Shown here: in pieces, positions 54,159 to 63,960 of the stretch | Layout: the number at the start of each line of letters is the position of its first letter | Numbering within the stretch: the stretch's first letter is position 1 | Origin: Streptomyces luteogriseus | GTDB taxonomy: Bacteria; Actinomycetota; Actinomycetes; Streptomycetales; Streptomycetaceae | Assembly (NCBI RefSeq): GCF_014205055.1 | Contig: NZ_JACHMS010000001.1 | Span: 2,542,001-2,606,000 of the forward strand | Direction: 5' to 3' | Length of the DNA stretch: 64,000 nt | Notes under the pieces: model-generated | Seen by the model: the letters and a program-made list of their open reading frames with translations, nothing else | What the model was told of the DNA's origin: nothing | The model's database searches: none | Position numbers and translations under genes: made by a program

Positions 54159-55202
54159 TCAGCCGGCTACGCGTACGGCGAGCGCGTCGCCGATCTCCGA
54201 GGTGGAGCGGGCGGGCTTGCCGGTGCGCTCCGCGAGGTCGGCGGCGACCGCGTCGTCGATGCGGGCGGCCTCGGCCTCGTAGCCGAGGTGGCGCAGGAGC
54301 AGGGCGACGGACAGCACGGTGGCGGTCGGGTCGGCCTTGCCCTGGCCGGCGATGTCCGGGGCCGAGCCGTGCACGGGCTCGAACATCGAGGGGAAGTCGC
54401 CGGAGGGGTTGATGTTCCCGCTGGCGGCGACGCCGATGCCGCCGGAGACGGCCGCGGCGAGGTCGGTGACGATGTCGCCGAAGAGGTTGTCCGTGACGAT
54501 CACGTCGAAGCGCTCGGGCTGCGTGACGAGGTAGATCGTCGCCGCGTCCACGTGCATGTACTCGGTGGTGACCTCGGGGAACTCCTCGGCCACCTTGTTG
54601 AAGACGTTCGTCCACAGGTGACCGGCGAAGGTCAGCACGTTGTTCTTGTGGATCAGTGCCAGCTTCTTGCGGGGACGGGCCTGGGCACGGGCGAAGGCGT
54701 CGCGGACCACGCGCTCGACACCGAAGGCCGTGTTCACGGAGACCTCGGTGGCGACCTCGTGCTCGGTGCCCTTGCGGATCGTGCCGCCGTTGCCGGTGTA
54801 CGGGCCCTCGGTGCCCTCGCGGACCACGACGAAGTCGATCTGCGGCTCGCCGGCGAGCGGGGTGGCGACACCCGGGAGGAGCTTCGACGGACGCAGGTTG
54901 ACGTGGTGGTCGAAGGCGAAGCGGAGCTTGAGCAGGAAGCCGCGCTCCAGAACGCCGGACGGCACGGACGGGTCGCCGATCGCGCCGAGCAGGATGGCGT
55001 CGTGCCGCTTCAGGGCGTCGAGGTCGGCGTCGGTGAGGGTCTCACCGGTGGCGTGGTAGCGCCGGGCGCCGAAGTCGTACTCCTCCGTCTCCAGCTTCAC
55101 ATCCTGCGGAAGGACGGCGGAGAGGACCTTCAGGCCTTCGGTCACGACCTCCTGGCCGATGCCGTCACCGGGGATCACTGCGAGATTGATGCTGCGAGAC
55201 AT
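54159..55202 (-). CDS. leuB: 3-isopropylmalate dehydrogenase
   Basis: The 347-residue oxidative decarboxylase of leucine synthesis begins [23 protein letters not shown]/metal blocks are [33 protein letters not shown] and the [19 protein letters not shown]-terminal signature. It is monocistronic with its own terminator and divergent from a phosphatase gene. Confidence 0.97.
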   Translation of the reverse strand: MSRSINLAVIPGDGIGQEVVTEGLKVLSAVLPQDVKLETEEYDFGARRYHATGETLTDADLDALKRHDAILLGAIGDPSVPSGVLERGFLLKLRFAFDHHVNLRPSKLLPGVATPLAGEPQIDFVVVREGTEGPYTGNGGTIRKGTEHEVATEVSVNTAFGVERVVRDAFARAQARPRKKLALIHKNNVLTFAGHLWTNVFNKVAEEFPEVTTEYMHVDAATIYLVTQPERFDVIVTDNLFGDIVTDLAAAVSGGIGVAASGNINPSGDFPSMFEPVHGSAPDIAGQGKADPTATVLSVALLLRHLGYEAEAARIDDAVAADLAERTGKPARSTSEIGDALAVRVAG

Positions 55203-55356
55203 GCGGGCACCCTACTCCTCGTCCCATGGGATGACATTCGGTGTCCGTGATGCGGACAGGCGGGAGGCGTCCGGCCGGGTGACGGCACGCGTCCGTCGGG
55301 TGCCGTTCACCCGTTTGTGGTGCGGCCGTTGGCCTCTGCTGGGAAGTTCACTGGAC

Positions 55357-56943
55357 ATGGAGATCCCCCACTTCGGCATCCCGCCCGAGCTCGCCGGCCG
55401 GATGAGCATGGCGGAGCAGCACGAGTACTTGCGGACCCGGCTGTCGCGGCGGCGCACGCTGGTGACGGCGGGCGCGGTGGCGAGCGGACTGCTGACCGGC
55501 TGCTCCGGCTCCTCCTCCGGCTCCCGTTCCGGGCAGGCCGGCGCCACGGCGACGGGCAGCCCGTCCCCGAGCACGTCGCAGGCACCCGGCTCCCTCGTCA
55601 CTCCCTTCGGCCGCCATCTCGCCTTCGGCGCCGACCCCAGGACGCAGATGCGGATCTCCTGGCAGGTGCCGCTCGCGGTGCGGAAGCCGTACGTGCGGGT
55701 GGGGCTGCGTCCCGACGACCTCGGCCGCAAGGTGGAGGCGGAGCTGCGCGATCTGCACACCCCGGAGCTGAAGGGCATCCGGGCGGCGGTGGACCAGTAC
55801 TACCTGCACGCCGCGCTGGACGGCCTCCGTCCGGGCACGACGTACTACTACGGCGTCGGCCACGAGGGCTTCGACCCGGCCTCCCCACGGCATCGGTCGA
55901 CCGTCACGTCCTTCCGCACGGCACCGGCGAGCCCGCCCGGGCGGTTCGTGTTCACCGCGTTCGGCGATCAGGGCGTCGGTGACGAGGCGGCCCTCAACGA
56001 CCGCACGCTGCTGCGCCGGAAGCCCGCCTTCCATCTGCACGCGGGCGACATCTGCTACGCCGACCCGACCGGCAAGGGCAAGGAGTCGGACGTCTTCGAC
56101 GCGAGCCAGTGGGACCGGTTCCTGAAGCAGACCGAGCCGGTGGCTAGGGCGGTGCCGTGGATGGTGACCACCGGCAACCACGACATGGAAGCCTGGTACT
56201 CACCCGACGGCTACGGCGGCCAGCTCGCCCGGTTCTCCCTGCCGGACAGCGGCTTCGACGCGCGTACGGCACCGGGTGTGTACGCGTTCACGTACGGCAA
56301 TGTGGGCGTGGTCGCGCTGGACGCGAACGACGTGTCGTACGAGATCCCCGCCAACCTCGGCTACACGGAGGGGCGGCAGACGAAGTGGCTGGACGGCAAG
56401 CTCGGCGAGCTGCGGTCCTCGAAGGACGTCGACTTCATCGTCGTCTTCTTCCACCACTGCGCGTACTCGACGTCCACGCACGCCTCCGACGGCGGGGTGC
56501 GCGCCGAGTGGCTGCCGCTGTTCGCCCGGCACGAGGTGGACCTGGTGATCAACGGGCACAACCACGTCTACGAGCGGACGGACGCCATCCGGAACGGCGA
56601 GGTGGGCCGGCCGGTGCCGGTCGGCGGAACGACGGATCCGCGGCGGGACGGGATCGTGTACGTCACCGCGGGCGGGGGCGGCAAGGAGCTGTACGGCTTC
56701 CCCGACGGCGTGAAGGAGAGCTACGAGGGGAACGCCGCCGACCACGAGCCGGTCAGCACGTTCCGGTGGACCAAGTCCCGGGACACCAAGGCGGAGTCGG
56801 CGCAGTGGTCACGGGTGCGCTACCGGGGCTTCTCGTTCCTCTCGGTGGAGGCGGAGAGTGGCGCCAGGCCGCGACTGAAGGTGTCGGCGCTGGCGTCGAG
56901 CGGTGAGCGGATCGACCACTTCGAGGTGCGGCGCGGGGCGTGA
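55357..56943 (+). CDS. Tat-exported purple acid phosphatase-like lipoprotein
   Basis: The 528-residue protein has LSRRRTLVTAGAVASGLLTGC, a twin-arginine signal that ends in a lipobox Cys, then a fibronectin-like region and the binuclear metallophosphatase core: GDQG, HAGDICYAD, TTGNHDMEAW, FFHHCAYS and INGHNHVYER. It should act at the cell surface on phosphate esters. Start ATG 55357 with GGAAG. Upstream extension into the leuB gap is not supported. Confidence 0.93.
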   Translation: MEIPHFGIPPELAGRMSMAEQHEYLRTRLSRRRTLVTAGAVASGLLTGCSGSSSGSRSGQAGATATGSPSPSTSQAPGSLVTPFGRHLAFGADPRTQMRISWQVPLAVRKPYVRVGLRPDDLGRKVEAELRDLHTPELKGIRAAVDQYYLHAALDGLRPGTTYYYGVGHEGFDPASPRHRSTVTSFRTAPASPPGRFVFTAFGDQGVGDEAALNDRTLLRRKPAFHLHAGDICYADPTGKGKESDVFDASQWDRFLKQTEPVARAVPWMVTTGNHDMEAWYSPDGYGGQLARFSLPDSGFDARTAPGVYAFTYGNVGVVALDANDVSYEIPANLGYTEGRQTKWLDGKLGELRSSKDVDFIVVFFHHCAYSTSTHASDGGVRAEWLPLFARHEVDLVINGHNHVYERTDAIRNGEVGRPVPVGGTTDPRRDGIVYVTAGGGGKELYGFPDGVKESYEGNAADHEPVSTFRWTKSRDTKAESAQWSRVRYRGFSFLSVEAESGARPRLKVSALASSGERIDHFEVRRGA

Positions 56944-56997
56944 GGCCCCGCACCGCGCCTCGTCGGGCGGCTCCCGGTCCTGTGTGCGGTGCGCGGC

Positions 56998-57129
56998 TCA
57001 GTGGCCGCTGGATCCGCCGTTGTCCCTGCGGTCGAGGGCGCGCTGGAGCGCGGCGGCGGCGTTCTTCCGGTCGGACTCGGTCGTACGGGAGAGGTGACGG
57101 ACTCGGCGGCGGACGGTCGTCTCGGCCAT
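56998..57129 (-). CDS. 43-residue basic protein
   Basis: Start ATG 57129 has an excellent AAGGAG 9 bp upstream, the main evidence that it is real. The product MAETTVRRRVRHLSRTTESD continues RKNAAAALQRALDRRDNGG and is basic and helical, without Cys or membrane segment. Longer starts extend into low-bias DNA. Function unknown. The upstream 57130-57377 is AT-rich and holds its promoter. Confidence 0.7.
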   Translation of the reverse strand: MAETTVRRRVRHLSRTTESDRKNAAAALQRALDRRDNGGSSGH

Positions 57130-57377
57130 GGGAAATCGACTCCTTCGACAGCACGGAGTGCACAGGGAGGGATACGAGACGCCGGAGGGGGCGGGGAGCG
57201 GTGCCGCAGGGGTTGCCTGCACGGGGCCCGGCTCACGACCGCCATTCGCTTGGTCGAGCGAGACGTTCGGCTCCTACAAAGCTAAGGGAGCGCGGAGCGT
57301 CTGTCTCCACAATTACTCGGACTTCCTACTATCTGAGACGGTGGACTGGGTCACACCGTGCTGACCTGCGGTGATTT

Positions 57378-57920
57378 CTAGAGCACGTCGCCGTCGCGCC
57401 AGTCGAAGACCAGCTCGTGCGCGGGGTCGAGGGACCCGGCCAGGGCGGCCCGGACGTACGTGCTGCCCTCCTCCTCCGGCAGCCGGACGATGCCGTCCCG
57501 CGGGCTGAGTGCGTGCACCCGACCGGTCCACGACTCCCAGCCGCGGGAGGCGTAGAGCCGGGCCCCGTCGTCGCTCGCGGAGAGGGCGCCGAGGTCGTAG
57601 GCGCGGTCGACGACGCGTTCCAACTCCGCCATGACCCGTCCGCCGAGGCCGCCGCGGCGGACGTCGGCACGGACGGCGACGTTCTCGACGTACCCGGCCC
57701 GCATCCACCGCCCGCCGTGCCGCACCCGGCGCATCACGACAGCACCGTGCGCGGCGAGCCCGGATTCGTCGTGCACGAGGGCATGCACGCCGCCGAGACC
57801 GTGATCCCAGTCCTCGTCACCGAAGTCCCCCTCGAACGCGGCGTCCAGCAGGCCGCGCACGGCGTCGAGTTCGGCGGGGGTCAGATCGGCGGTGTGGGTG
57901 GTGCGCACTCGGGTGGTCAT
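57378..57920 (-). CDS. AAC(2')-I-like GNAT acetyltransferase
   Basis: The 180-residue GNAT protein follows mycobacterial aminoglycoside 2'-N-acetyltransferase closely as I recall it: AAFEGDFGDEDWDHGLGG, the acetyl-CoA loop region GYVENVAVRADVRRGGLG, YDLGALSASDDGARLYASRGW and the ending DWRDGDVL. AAC(2')-I also acetylates other amines, so resistance may be a side activity. It is single and not in a mobile context. Confidence 0.87.
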   Translation of the reverse strand: MTTRVRTTHTADLTPAELDAVRGLLDAAFEGDFGDEDWDHGLGGVHALVHDESGLAAHGAVVMRRVRHGGRWMRAGYVENVAVRADVRRGGLGGRVMAELERVVDRAYDLGALSASDDGARLYASRGWESWTGRVHALSPRDGIVRLPEEEGSTYVRAALAGSLDPAHELVFDWRDGDVL

Positions 57921-57959
57921 CGCACCAGTATGTGAAGGGACCGGGCGGCTCTCGACCGG

Positions 57960-58826
57960 TTATCCGGGCCCGAGGCCCGCGCCCACCGCCTCCCGGAAAC
58001 CCTGTGGATCCTCCACCCACGGCAGGTGACCGGCCTGCGGGAACGTCACCCGCGTCACGTGCGGCAGGGCCCGCTCCAGCGAGTCCACCGCCGAGCGCGG
58101 CCGGATGTCCTCGGCCCCGTCGACGATGAGCACGGGCACCTCCAGGCCCGCGCAGGCGGCGTACAGGCCGGGAGTGCCGCAGACCCTCCTCGCCGCGGCG
58201 TTCAGCCGCTTGTTGCACGCGGAGTTGATCCCGAGCCAGGGGTCGGCCATCCGCTCGGCGTGCTCCGTCGCCCGGTCGGCGTCCGGGAACTCGGCCGACC
58301 AGTGCAGGACCGCCCATTCCCGCTCCCGGGCCTCGTCGCGCTTCGGCGTGTCCGTCAGCTCCCGCCGGAGGACCAGACGTTCGAGCCGCTCTCCGAGCCG
58401 GGCCCGCTGGTTCTCCTTGTACGCGCCGTGCCAGTCGCTGTCCGGGCCGATGCCTGTACCGCTGACGTAGACCAGCGTGCCGACCCTGTCCGGGTGGGCC
58501 AGTGTGTAGTGCAACGCCAGTTGCGCGCCCCAGGAGTGGCCGAGCAGCGCCGTACGGTCCAGCCCGAAGTGCCGTCGTACGGCGTCGAGATCGGCCACGA
58601 AGCGTTCGACGGTCCACGGCCCGTCGCAGGGTTCCGAGCGCCCGCAGCCGCGCTGGTCCCAGCGGATCACCGTGGCGAGGTCGCCGAGCAGTCCGGCGAC
58701 GTCGTCGAACATGTCCCACAGTCCGGGGCCGCCGTGGCAGAGCACCAGGGGCGTGGCGCCCCGGCCGGAGCGCTGGGCCCACAGTCGTACGCCGTCCCCG
58801 GTGGTCACGGTCTCCGTCTTGGTCAT
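57960..58826 (-). CDS. Alpha/beta hydrolase, prolyl-aminopeptidase-like
   Basis: The 288-residue hydrolase has HGGPG (oxyanion hole), WDQRGCGRS, the nucleophile elbow GHSWGAQ, an Asp in DGAEDIRP and the His in AGHLPW. These are the family S33 (proline iminopeptidase) marks. Start ATG 58826; ATG 58850 is possible. It sits next to the proline catabolic genes, which fits release of proline from peptides, although this is only context. Confidence 0.9.
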   Translation of the reverse strand: MTKTETVTTGDGVRLWAQRSGRGATPLVLCHGGPGLWDMFDDVAGLLGDLATVIRWDQRGCGRSEPCDGPWTVERFVADLDAVRRHFGLDRTALLGHSWGAQLALHYTLAHPDRVGTLVYVSGTGIGPDSDWHGAYKENQRARLGERLERLVLRRELTDTPKRDEAREREWAVLHWSAEFPDADRATEHAERMADPWLGINSACNKRLNAAARRVCGTPGLYAACAGLEVPVLIVDGAEDIRPRSAVDSLERALPHVTRVTFPQAGHLPWVEDPQGFREAVGAGLGPG

Positions 58827-58852
58827 GGCCCCAGTGTTTCCGCCGGGCATGC

Positions 58853-58885
58853 CGACGGGCCAGGCCTTTTCGGCCTGGCCCGTCG
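58853..58885 (-). terminator. pruA terminator
   Basis: CGACGGGCCAGGCC and its exact complement form a 14-bp stem with a TTTTC loop, 15 bp after the pruA stop. Confidence 0.88.
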
Positions 58886-58899
58886 GGCGCCGCGGGGTG

Positions 58900-60531
58900 T
58901 CAGCCCATGTGCGGGTACGTGTAGTCCGTCGGCGGGACCAGCGTCTCCTTGATGGCGCGGGTCAGGGTCCAGCGCATCAGGTTCTGCGGGGCGCCGGCCT
59001 TGTCGTTGGTGCCGGAGGCGCGGCCGCCGCCGAAGGGCTGCTGGCCGACGACGGCACCGGTGGACTTGTCGTTGATGTAGAAGTTGCCGGCCGCGTAGCG
59101 GAGCTTGTCGGCCGTGTAGGCCGCCGCCGCGCGGTCGTTCGCGATGACCGAGCCGGTCAGGGCGTAGTCGGAGACGGACTCCATCTGGGTCAGCATCTCG
59201 TCGTACTTGTCGTCCTCGTAGACGTGCACGGCGATGATCGGGCCGAAGTACTCGGTGCGGAAGACCTCGTTCTCCGGGTCGGTGCACTCGATGACGGTCG
59301 GGCGCACGAAGTAGCCCACCGAGTCGTCGTAGGTGCCTCCCGCGACGATCGTGCAGGTCGGGTCCTCCTTGGCGCGGTCGATGGCGGCCTTGTTCTTGGC
59401 AAAGGCACGCTCGTCGATGACGGCGCCGATGAAGTTCGACAGGTCGGTGACGTCACCCATCTTGATGCCGTCGACCTCGGCGGCCAGCTCCTCCTTGAAG
59501 CCGGAGTTCCAGATCGAGGCGGGGATGTACGCCCGGGACGTGGCGCTGCACTTCTGGCCCTGGAACTCGAAGGCGCCGCGGGTGAACGCCGTCTTCAGGA
59601 TCGCCGGGTCGGCCGACGGGTGGGCGACGAGGAAGTCCTTGCCGCCGGTCTCGCCGACGAGGCGCGGGTAGGTGCGGTACTTCTCGATGTTGTTGCCGAC
59701 CGTCTTCCACAGGTACTGGAAGGTGGGGGTCGAGCCGGTGAAGTGGATGCCGGCGAGGTCGCGGTGCTCCAGGGCGACCTTGGAGACCTCGATGCCGTCA
59801 CCGGTGACGAGGTTGATGACGCCCTTGGGCAGACCGGCCTCCTCCAGCAGCTGCATCAGCAGCACGGCGGCGTGGGTCTGCGTCGGGGACGGCTTCCAGA
59901 CGACGACGTTGCCCATCAGGGCCGGGGCCGTCGGGAGGTTGCCCGCGATGGCGGTGAAGTTGAAGGGCGTGATCGCGTAGACGAAGCCCTCGAGCGGGCG
60001 GTGGTCCAGACGGTTCCAGACGCCCGGGGAGTTGGCCGGCGGCTGCTCGGCCAGCAGCTTGCGGGCGTAGGAGACGTTGAACCGCCAGAAGTCGATCAGC
60101 TCGCAGGGCGTGTCGATCTCGGCCTGCTGGGCGGTCTTTGACTGGCCGAGCATGGTGGAGGCGGCGAGCGTCTCGCGCCAGGGGCCGGACAGCAGCTCGG
60201 CGGCGCGCAGGATGATCGCCGCGCGGTCGTCGAAGGCCATCGCACGCCAGGCGGGCGCGGCGGCCAGGGCCGCGTCGATGGCGTCCTGGGCATCCGCTTG
60301 CGTGGCGTTGCGGTACGTGCCGAGCACGGCCTGGTGGTTGTGCGGCTGGACGACCTGGAAGGCCTCGCCGCCGCCCATCCGCTTCTCGCCGCCGATGGTG
60401 CAGGGCAGGTCGACGGGGTTGTCGGCCAGCTCCTTCAGCCGGGCCTCCAGGCGGGCCCGCTCGGGCGAGCCGGGGGCGTAGCCGTGCACCGGCTCGTTGA
60501 CGGGGGTGGGGACCTGGGTCACAGCGTCCAT
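58900..60531 (-). CDS. pruA: 1-pyrroline-5-carboxylate dehydrogenase
   Basis: The 543-residue aldehyde dehydrogenase oxidises P5C to glutamate. It has the NAD region HFTGSTPTFQYLWKTVG, the Glu of LVGETGGKD and the catalytic Cys in FQGQKCSATSRAYIP. It lies downstream of the proline dehydrogenase gene in one operon, separated by about 90 bp that hold short repeats of GCCCTTCAAGGGC type. Stand-alone enzymes here replace the bifunctional PutA of proteobacteria. Confidence 0.96.
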   Translation of the reverse strand: MDAVTQVPTPVNEPVHGYAPGSPERARLEARLKELADNPVDLPCTIGGEKRMGGGEAFQVVQPHNHQAVLGTYRNATQADAQDAIDAALAAAPAWRAMAFDDRAAIILRAAELLSGPWRETLAASTMLGQSKTAQQAEIDTPCELIDFWRFNVSYARKLLAEQPPANSPGVWNRLDHRPLEGFVYAITPFNFTAIAGNLPTAPALMGNVVVWKPSPTQTHAAVLLMQLLEEAGLPKGVINLVTGDGIEVSKVALEHRDLAGIHFTGSTPTFQYLWKTVGNNIEKYRTYPRLVGETGGKDFLVAHPSADPAILKTAFTRGAFEFQGQKCSATSRAYIPASIWNSGFKEELAAEVDGIKMGDVTDLSNFIGAVIDERAFAKNKAAIDRAKEDPTCTIVAGGTYDDSVGYFVRPTVIECTDPENEVFRTEYFGPIIAVHVYEDDKYDEMLTQMESVSDYALTGSVIANDRAAAAYTADKLRYAAGNFYINDKSTGAVVGQQPFGGGRASGTNDKAGAPQNLMRWTLTRAIKETLVPPTDYTYPHMG

Positions 60532-60621
60532 GTTTTCCGTAACTCCTTACTGAGCGGTGATTCGGTCTCGGCCCTTGACGGGCTCCAGGCCCTTCAAGGG
60601 CTCTCGCCCCTCGAAGGGCTG

Positions 60622-61548
60622 TCAGCCCTTGGTGAGCATGCTCCGGGCGAAGAAGCGCAGGTTGGCCGGCTTCTCCGCGAGTCGGCGCATGAAGTAGCCG
60701 TACCAGTCGGTGCCGTACGCGGTGTACACGCGCATCCGGTGGCCCTCGGCGGCCAGCCGCAGGTGCTCGTCGGTGCGGATGCCGTAGAGCATCTGGAACT
60801 CGTACTCGTCGAGCTTGCGCCCGGCCTGGTGGGCGAGCTCCTGGCCGATCGCGATCAGGCGCGGGTCGTGGGACCCGATCATCGGGTACCCCTCCCCCTC
60901 CATCAACGTGCGCAGAATACGGACGTATGCCCGGTCGATCTCGTGTTTGTCCTGGTACGCGACCGAGGCGGGCTCCTTGTACGCACCCTTGACCAGACGG
61001 ACCCGGCTGCCGCTCGCGGCCAGGCGGCGGGCGTCGGCCTCGGTGCGGAACAGGTACGCCTGGATGACGCAGCCGGTCTGCGGGAAGTCCTTCCGCAGCT
61101 CCTCGTGGATGGCGAACATCGAGTCGAGGGTGGTGTGGTCCTCGGCGTCGAGCGTGACCGTGGTGCCGATCTCGGCGGCGGCCTCGACGACCGGGCGGAC
61201 GTTGCTCAGGGCCAGCTCGTGGCCGCCCTCCAGTGTCTGCCCGAACATCGACAGCTTCACCGACATCTCGGCGCGGGTGCCGAGCTCCAGCGGCTTGAGC
61301 CGGTCGACGAGTTCCAGGTAGGCGTCCCGGGCGGCGGCGGCCTGCGCGGGGTTGGTGATGTCCTCGCCGACGACGTCCATCGTCAGTTCGAGGCCGTGCT
61401 CGGCGAGGTCCCGGACGACGGGGACGATGTCGTCGACGTCCTCGCCCGGGATGAAGCGGTCGACGACCTGCTTGGTCACCGGTGCCGCCGAGATCAGGCG
61501 TCGCATCCGGTCGCTGCGGGACGCGGCGAGAATCACGGGACCCAGCAC
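60622..61548 (-). CDS. Proline dehydrogenase
   Basis: The 308-residue FAD enzyme oxidises proline to P5C. The start GTG 61548 has GGAGG 7 bp upstream; an open frame to 61674 is not homologous. TIM-barrel signatures include TLDAEDHTTLDS, RLVKGAYKEPAS and the C-terminal YGTDWYGYFMRRLAEKP. It is first in the operon with pruA and divergent from a PucR-type regulator. Confidence 0.96.
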   Translation of the reverse strand: MLGPVILAASRSDRMRRLISAAPVTKQVVDRFIPGEDVDDIVPVVRDLAEHGLELTMDVVGEDITNPAQAAAARDAYLELVDRLKPLELGTRAEMSVKLSMFGQTLEGGHELALSNVRPVVEAAAEIGTTVTLDAEDHTTLDSMFAIHEELRKDFPQTGCVIQAYLFRTEADARRLAASGSRVRLVKGAYKEPASVAYQDKHEIDRAYVRILRTLMEGEGYPMIGSHDPRLIAIGQELAHQAGRKLDEYEFQMLYGIRTDEHLRLAAEGHRMRVYTAYGTDWYGYFMRRLAEKPANLRFFARSMLTKG

Positions 61549-61700
61549 GGGGCACCTCCAGAGCACAAGCAACGTGAAGGCCGGACCCCTCGCGGATGGC
61601 GCGTCGGGTACGGCACGGAGAACCACCGTGAAACCTAAGGATCCCTCCGATCGTCGGCCATCGACAGCTGTCACGCATTCGTGCCGCAGATCTCAGACAG

Positions 61701-63338
61701 ATGTATGAGGGGCTCGGAGAAGTGCGCGACAATGCCCGGGTGACGTCGGAACACAGGGGCGACTACGAGGAGCTGGTCGACGAGATCTCGGAGCTGCTCG
61801 GCGCGCCCGCGACCCTGGAGAACCGGGACTTCGAGCTGATCGCCTTCGGCGCCTACGACAGTGAGGGCGACCTCGATCCGTCGGCCCTGGACCCGGTGCG
61901 CACCCGCTCGATCCTGACCCGCCGCTCGACGGCGGCGGTCCGGGCGTGGTTCGAGGGCTTCGGCATCACCCGGGCGACGGGCCCGGTCCGCATCCCCCCG
62001 ACACCGGAGGCCGGGGTCTACCGGGGCCGGATCTGTCTGCCCGTCCGCCACCGGGGCGTGGTGCACGGCTACATCTGGCTCCTGGACGACGATCCCGGCC
62101 CGAGCGAGCGCCAGCTCACCGCCGCCATGCGGGTCACGGCCCGCATCGGCGCCCTGCTCGCGGACGAGGCCCAGCACGGCGCCGACCTCAGCCGCGAGCT
62201 CCGGGCCGTGCTCACCGCCGAGCGCGGCTGGCAGAGCGACATGGCCGTCGCCGAGCTCCGCACCGCTCTCGGCCCCCGCGCCGACGACCTCCACACGGTG
62301 CTCTGCGTCGCCCCCTGGCCCACAGCCGACCCCGACGACGCCCCGTCGGTCCGCACGATGCCGGGCGCGACAGCCCTGTGCACGCTGCCCTGGGGGGCCG
62401 CGTCCCAGTGCGTGGCCGTCCTGATCCGCCTGCGCTCCTCGGACGTACTGACTCCGGCGACGACAGCGGCAGCCCGCCTGCTGGAACGGGCGGGCGGGGC
62501 ACGCGGCCCGGGCAGCGCCACCGCGCCGCCCGCGAGCGGCACGGCCTCGCGAGGGGTGAGCGGCAGCGCCTCGGGCGCAGCAACCGGCAACACCCCGGGC
62601 GGGGCGACCGGCAACTTTTCCCGCGGAGCGGCCGGCAGCACCCTGGGCGGAACGACCAGCAGCACCTCGCACGGAGCGACGGGCAGCGCTTCGAGGGGAG
62701 CAACCGCCGGCGCCTCGGGCAGACCGGCCATCGGCACTCCGTCGCCCGGGGCACCCGGAGCAACCGCAGCGCCCGGAGCAACCGGCTCGCCCCCTCACGG
62801 ACCGGCCGACGGCCCCCGCAGCGCCGCCGGTGCCCGGGCCGGACAACCCGGGGCTTCTTCCACCGGACCGGCCGGCGGGCCCCCGCGCGGAGCGGCCAGC
62901 CCCGCCGCCGGCATCGCAACGCCCCGCTCCGGCCTCGCCGAGCTGGGAACAGCGTGGCGGGAGGCCTCGGCAGCCGCTCGGGCCGCGTCGGCCGAGCCCC
63001 GGCTGGGGCCCGTCGCCCAGTGGGCGTCGATCGGGCCGTTCCGGCTGCTCACCGCGCTGCCACCGGAGGTGGCACGCGACCCGGCGGTGCACTCCCTGCT
63101 CTTCCCCGTCCACCGGGAACTCGCCCGTACGGCCGAGGTCTACCTCGACTGCGCCGGTCAGGCCGCCCGGGCCGCCGCCGAGCTGGGCATCCACCGCCAG
63201 ACCCTGTACTACCGCCTGTCCCGGATCGAGAAGCTCACCGGCCTGGACTTGGACGACGGCGAGGACCGCCTGCTGCTGCACATGGCGTTGAAGGGGGCCC
63301 GGCTCGCACACGGGCAGGACATCGGGCCCTCCGGGTGA
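61701..63338 (+). CDS. PucR/CdaR-type regulator of proline catabolism
   Basis: The 545-residue regulator has an N-terminal sensor part, a central low-complexity insert (residues 279-390) and the C-terminal PucR HTH ([28 protein letters not shown]). Divergence from PRODH/pruA suggests it responds to proline, as PruR-type activators do. The start is uncertain: ATG 61701, GTG 61719 and GTG 61740 are all possible. Confidence 0.9.
   Translation: MYEGLGEVRDNARVTSEHRGDYEELVDEISELLGAPATLENRDFELIAFGAYDSEGDLDPSALDPVRTRSILTRRSTAAVRAWFEGFGITRATGPVRIPPTPEAGVYRGRICLPVRHRGVVHGYIWLLDDDPGPSERQLTAAMRVTARIGALLADEAQHGADLSRELRAVLTAERGWQSDMAVAELRTALGPRADDLHTVLCVAPWPTADPDDAPSVRTMPGATALCTLPWGAASQCVAVLIRLRSSDVLTPATTAAARLLERAGGARGPGSATAPPASGTASRGVSGSASGAATGNTPGGATGNFSRGAAGSTLGGTTSSTSHGATGSASRGATAGASGRPAIGTPSPGAPGATAAPGATGSPPHGPADGPRSAAGARAGQPGASSTGPAGGPPRGAASPAAGIATPRSGLAELGTAWREASAAARAASAEPRLGPVAQWASIGPFRLLTALPPEVARDPAVHSLLFPVHRELARTAEVYLDCAGQAARAAAELGIHRQTLYYRLSRIEKLTGLDLDDGEDRLLLHMALKGARLAHGQDIGPSG
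62535..62726 (+). repeat. 24-bp in-frame minisatellite in the PucR-type gene
   Basis: Eight degenerate 24-bp units encode an 8-residue motif close to TGSxSRGA ([64 protein letters not shown]). They separate sensor and HTH parts. More Pro/Gly-rich, less regular sequence follows to about 62900. Confidence 0.8.
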
Positions 63339-63395
63339 GCCCGTCGCCCGAAAGGGCGGTTTGAGGACAGACCGGCGCACCGTGGCCGCCGGGCC

Positions 63396-63960
63396 GAGTC
63401 CGGGGCGGGATCCACACCCGCGCGGCCGACGCGGTGGGCAACGCCACCGGTCGCGGTGTCATTTCGAGGGGCGGGAGTTGACGTCTCTCAGCGAGCGCGA
63501 GCTGCGCCCGCTGCGGCCCCGCATGCAGCCCGTCTTCCAGGACCCGTACGGCTCGCTGAGCCCCCGCCACCGCATCCGCGACGCCGTCACCGAACCCCTG
63601 AAGGTCCAGGGCCGCTGGCATCCCGCCGACGGGCCGGCCCGGGTCGCCGAACTCCTCGACCGGGTGGGCCTGGATCCCGCGTACGGCGACCGGTACCCGC
63701 ACGAGCTCTCCGGCGGCCAGTGCCAGCGCGCCGGCATCGCCCGCGCCCTGGCGTCCGACCCGCGCCTGCTGGTGCTCGACGAACCGGTGTCATCGCTCGA
63801 CCCGTCGGTACGCGCGGGTGTGCTGAACCTGCTCGCCGACCTCCAGGACGACCTGGGCCTCGGCCACCTGTTCATCTGCCACGACCGGTCGGTGGTACGG
63901 CACTTCGCGGACCGGGTCGTCGAGATGCGCGAGGGCCGCGTCGGCGTCACTTCGGCGTAG
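63396..63960 (+). pseudogene. Decayed OppF/DppF-type ABC transporter ATPase
   Basis: The frame ending at 63960 encodes the C-terminal two thirds of a peptide-transport ATPase: Q-loop QPVFQDPYGSLSPRHRIRD, signature LSGGQCQR, Walker B LLVLDEPVSSLD and H-loop ICHD. The Walker A is missing from that frame. In another frame, from 63396, ESGAGSTPAR resembles GESGAGKSTLAR with the Lys codon deleted. So the 5' part is truncated and frameshifted. The in-frame version from 63361 would lack ATP binding. Confidence 0.7.
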
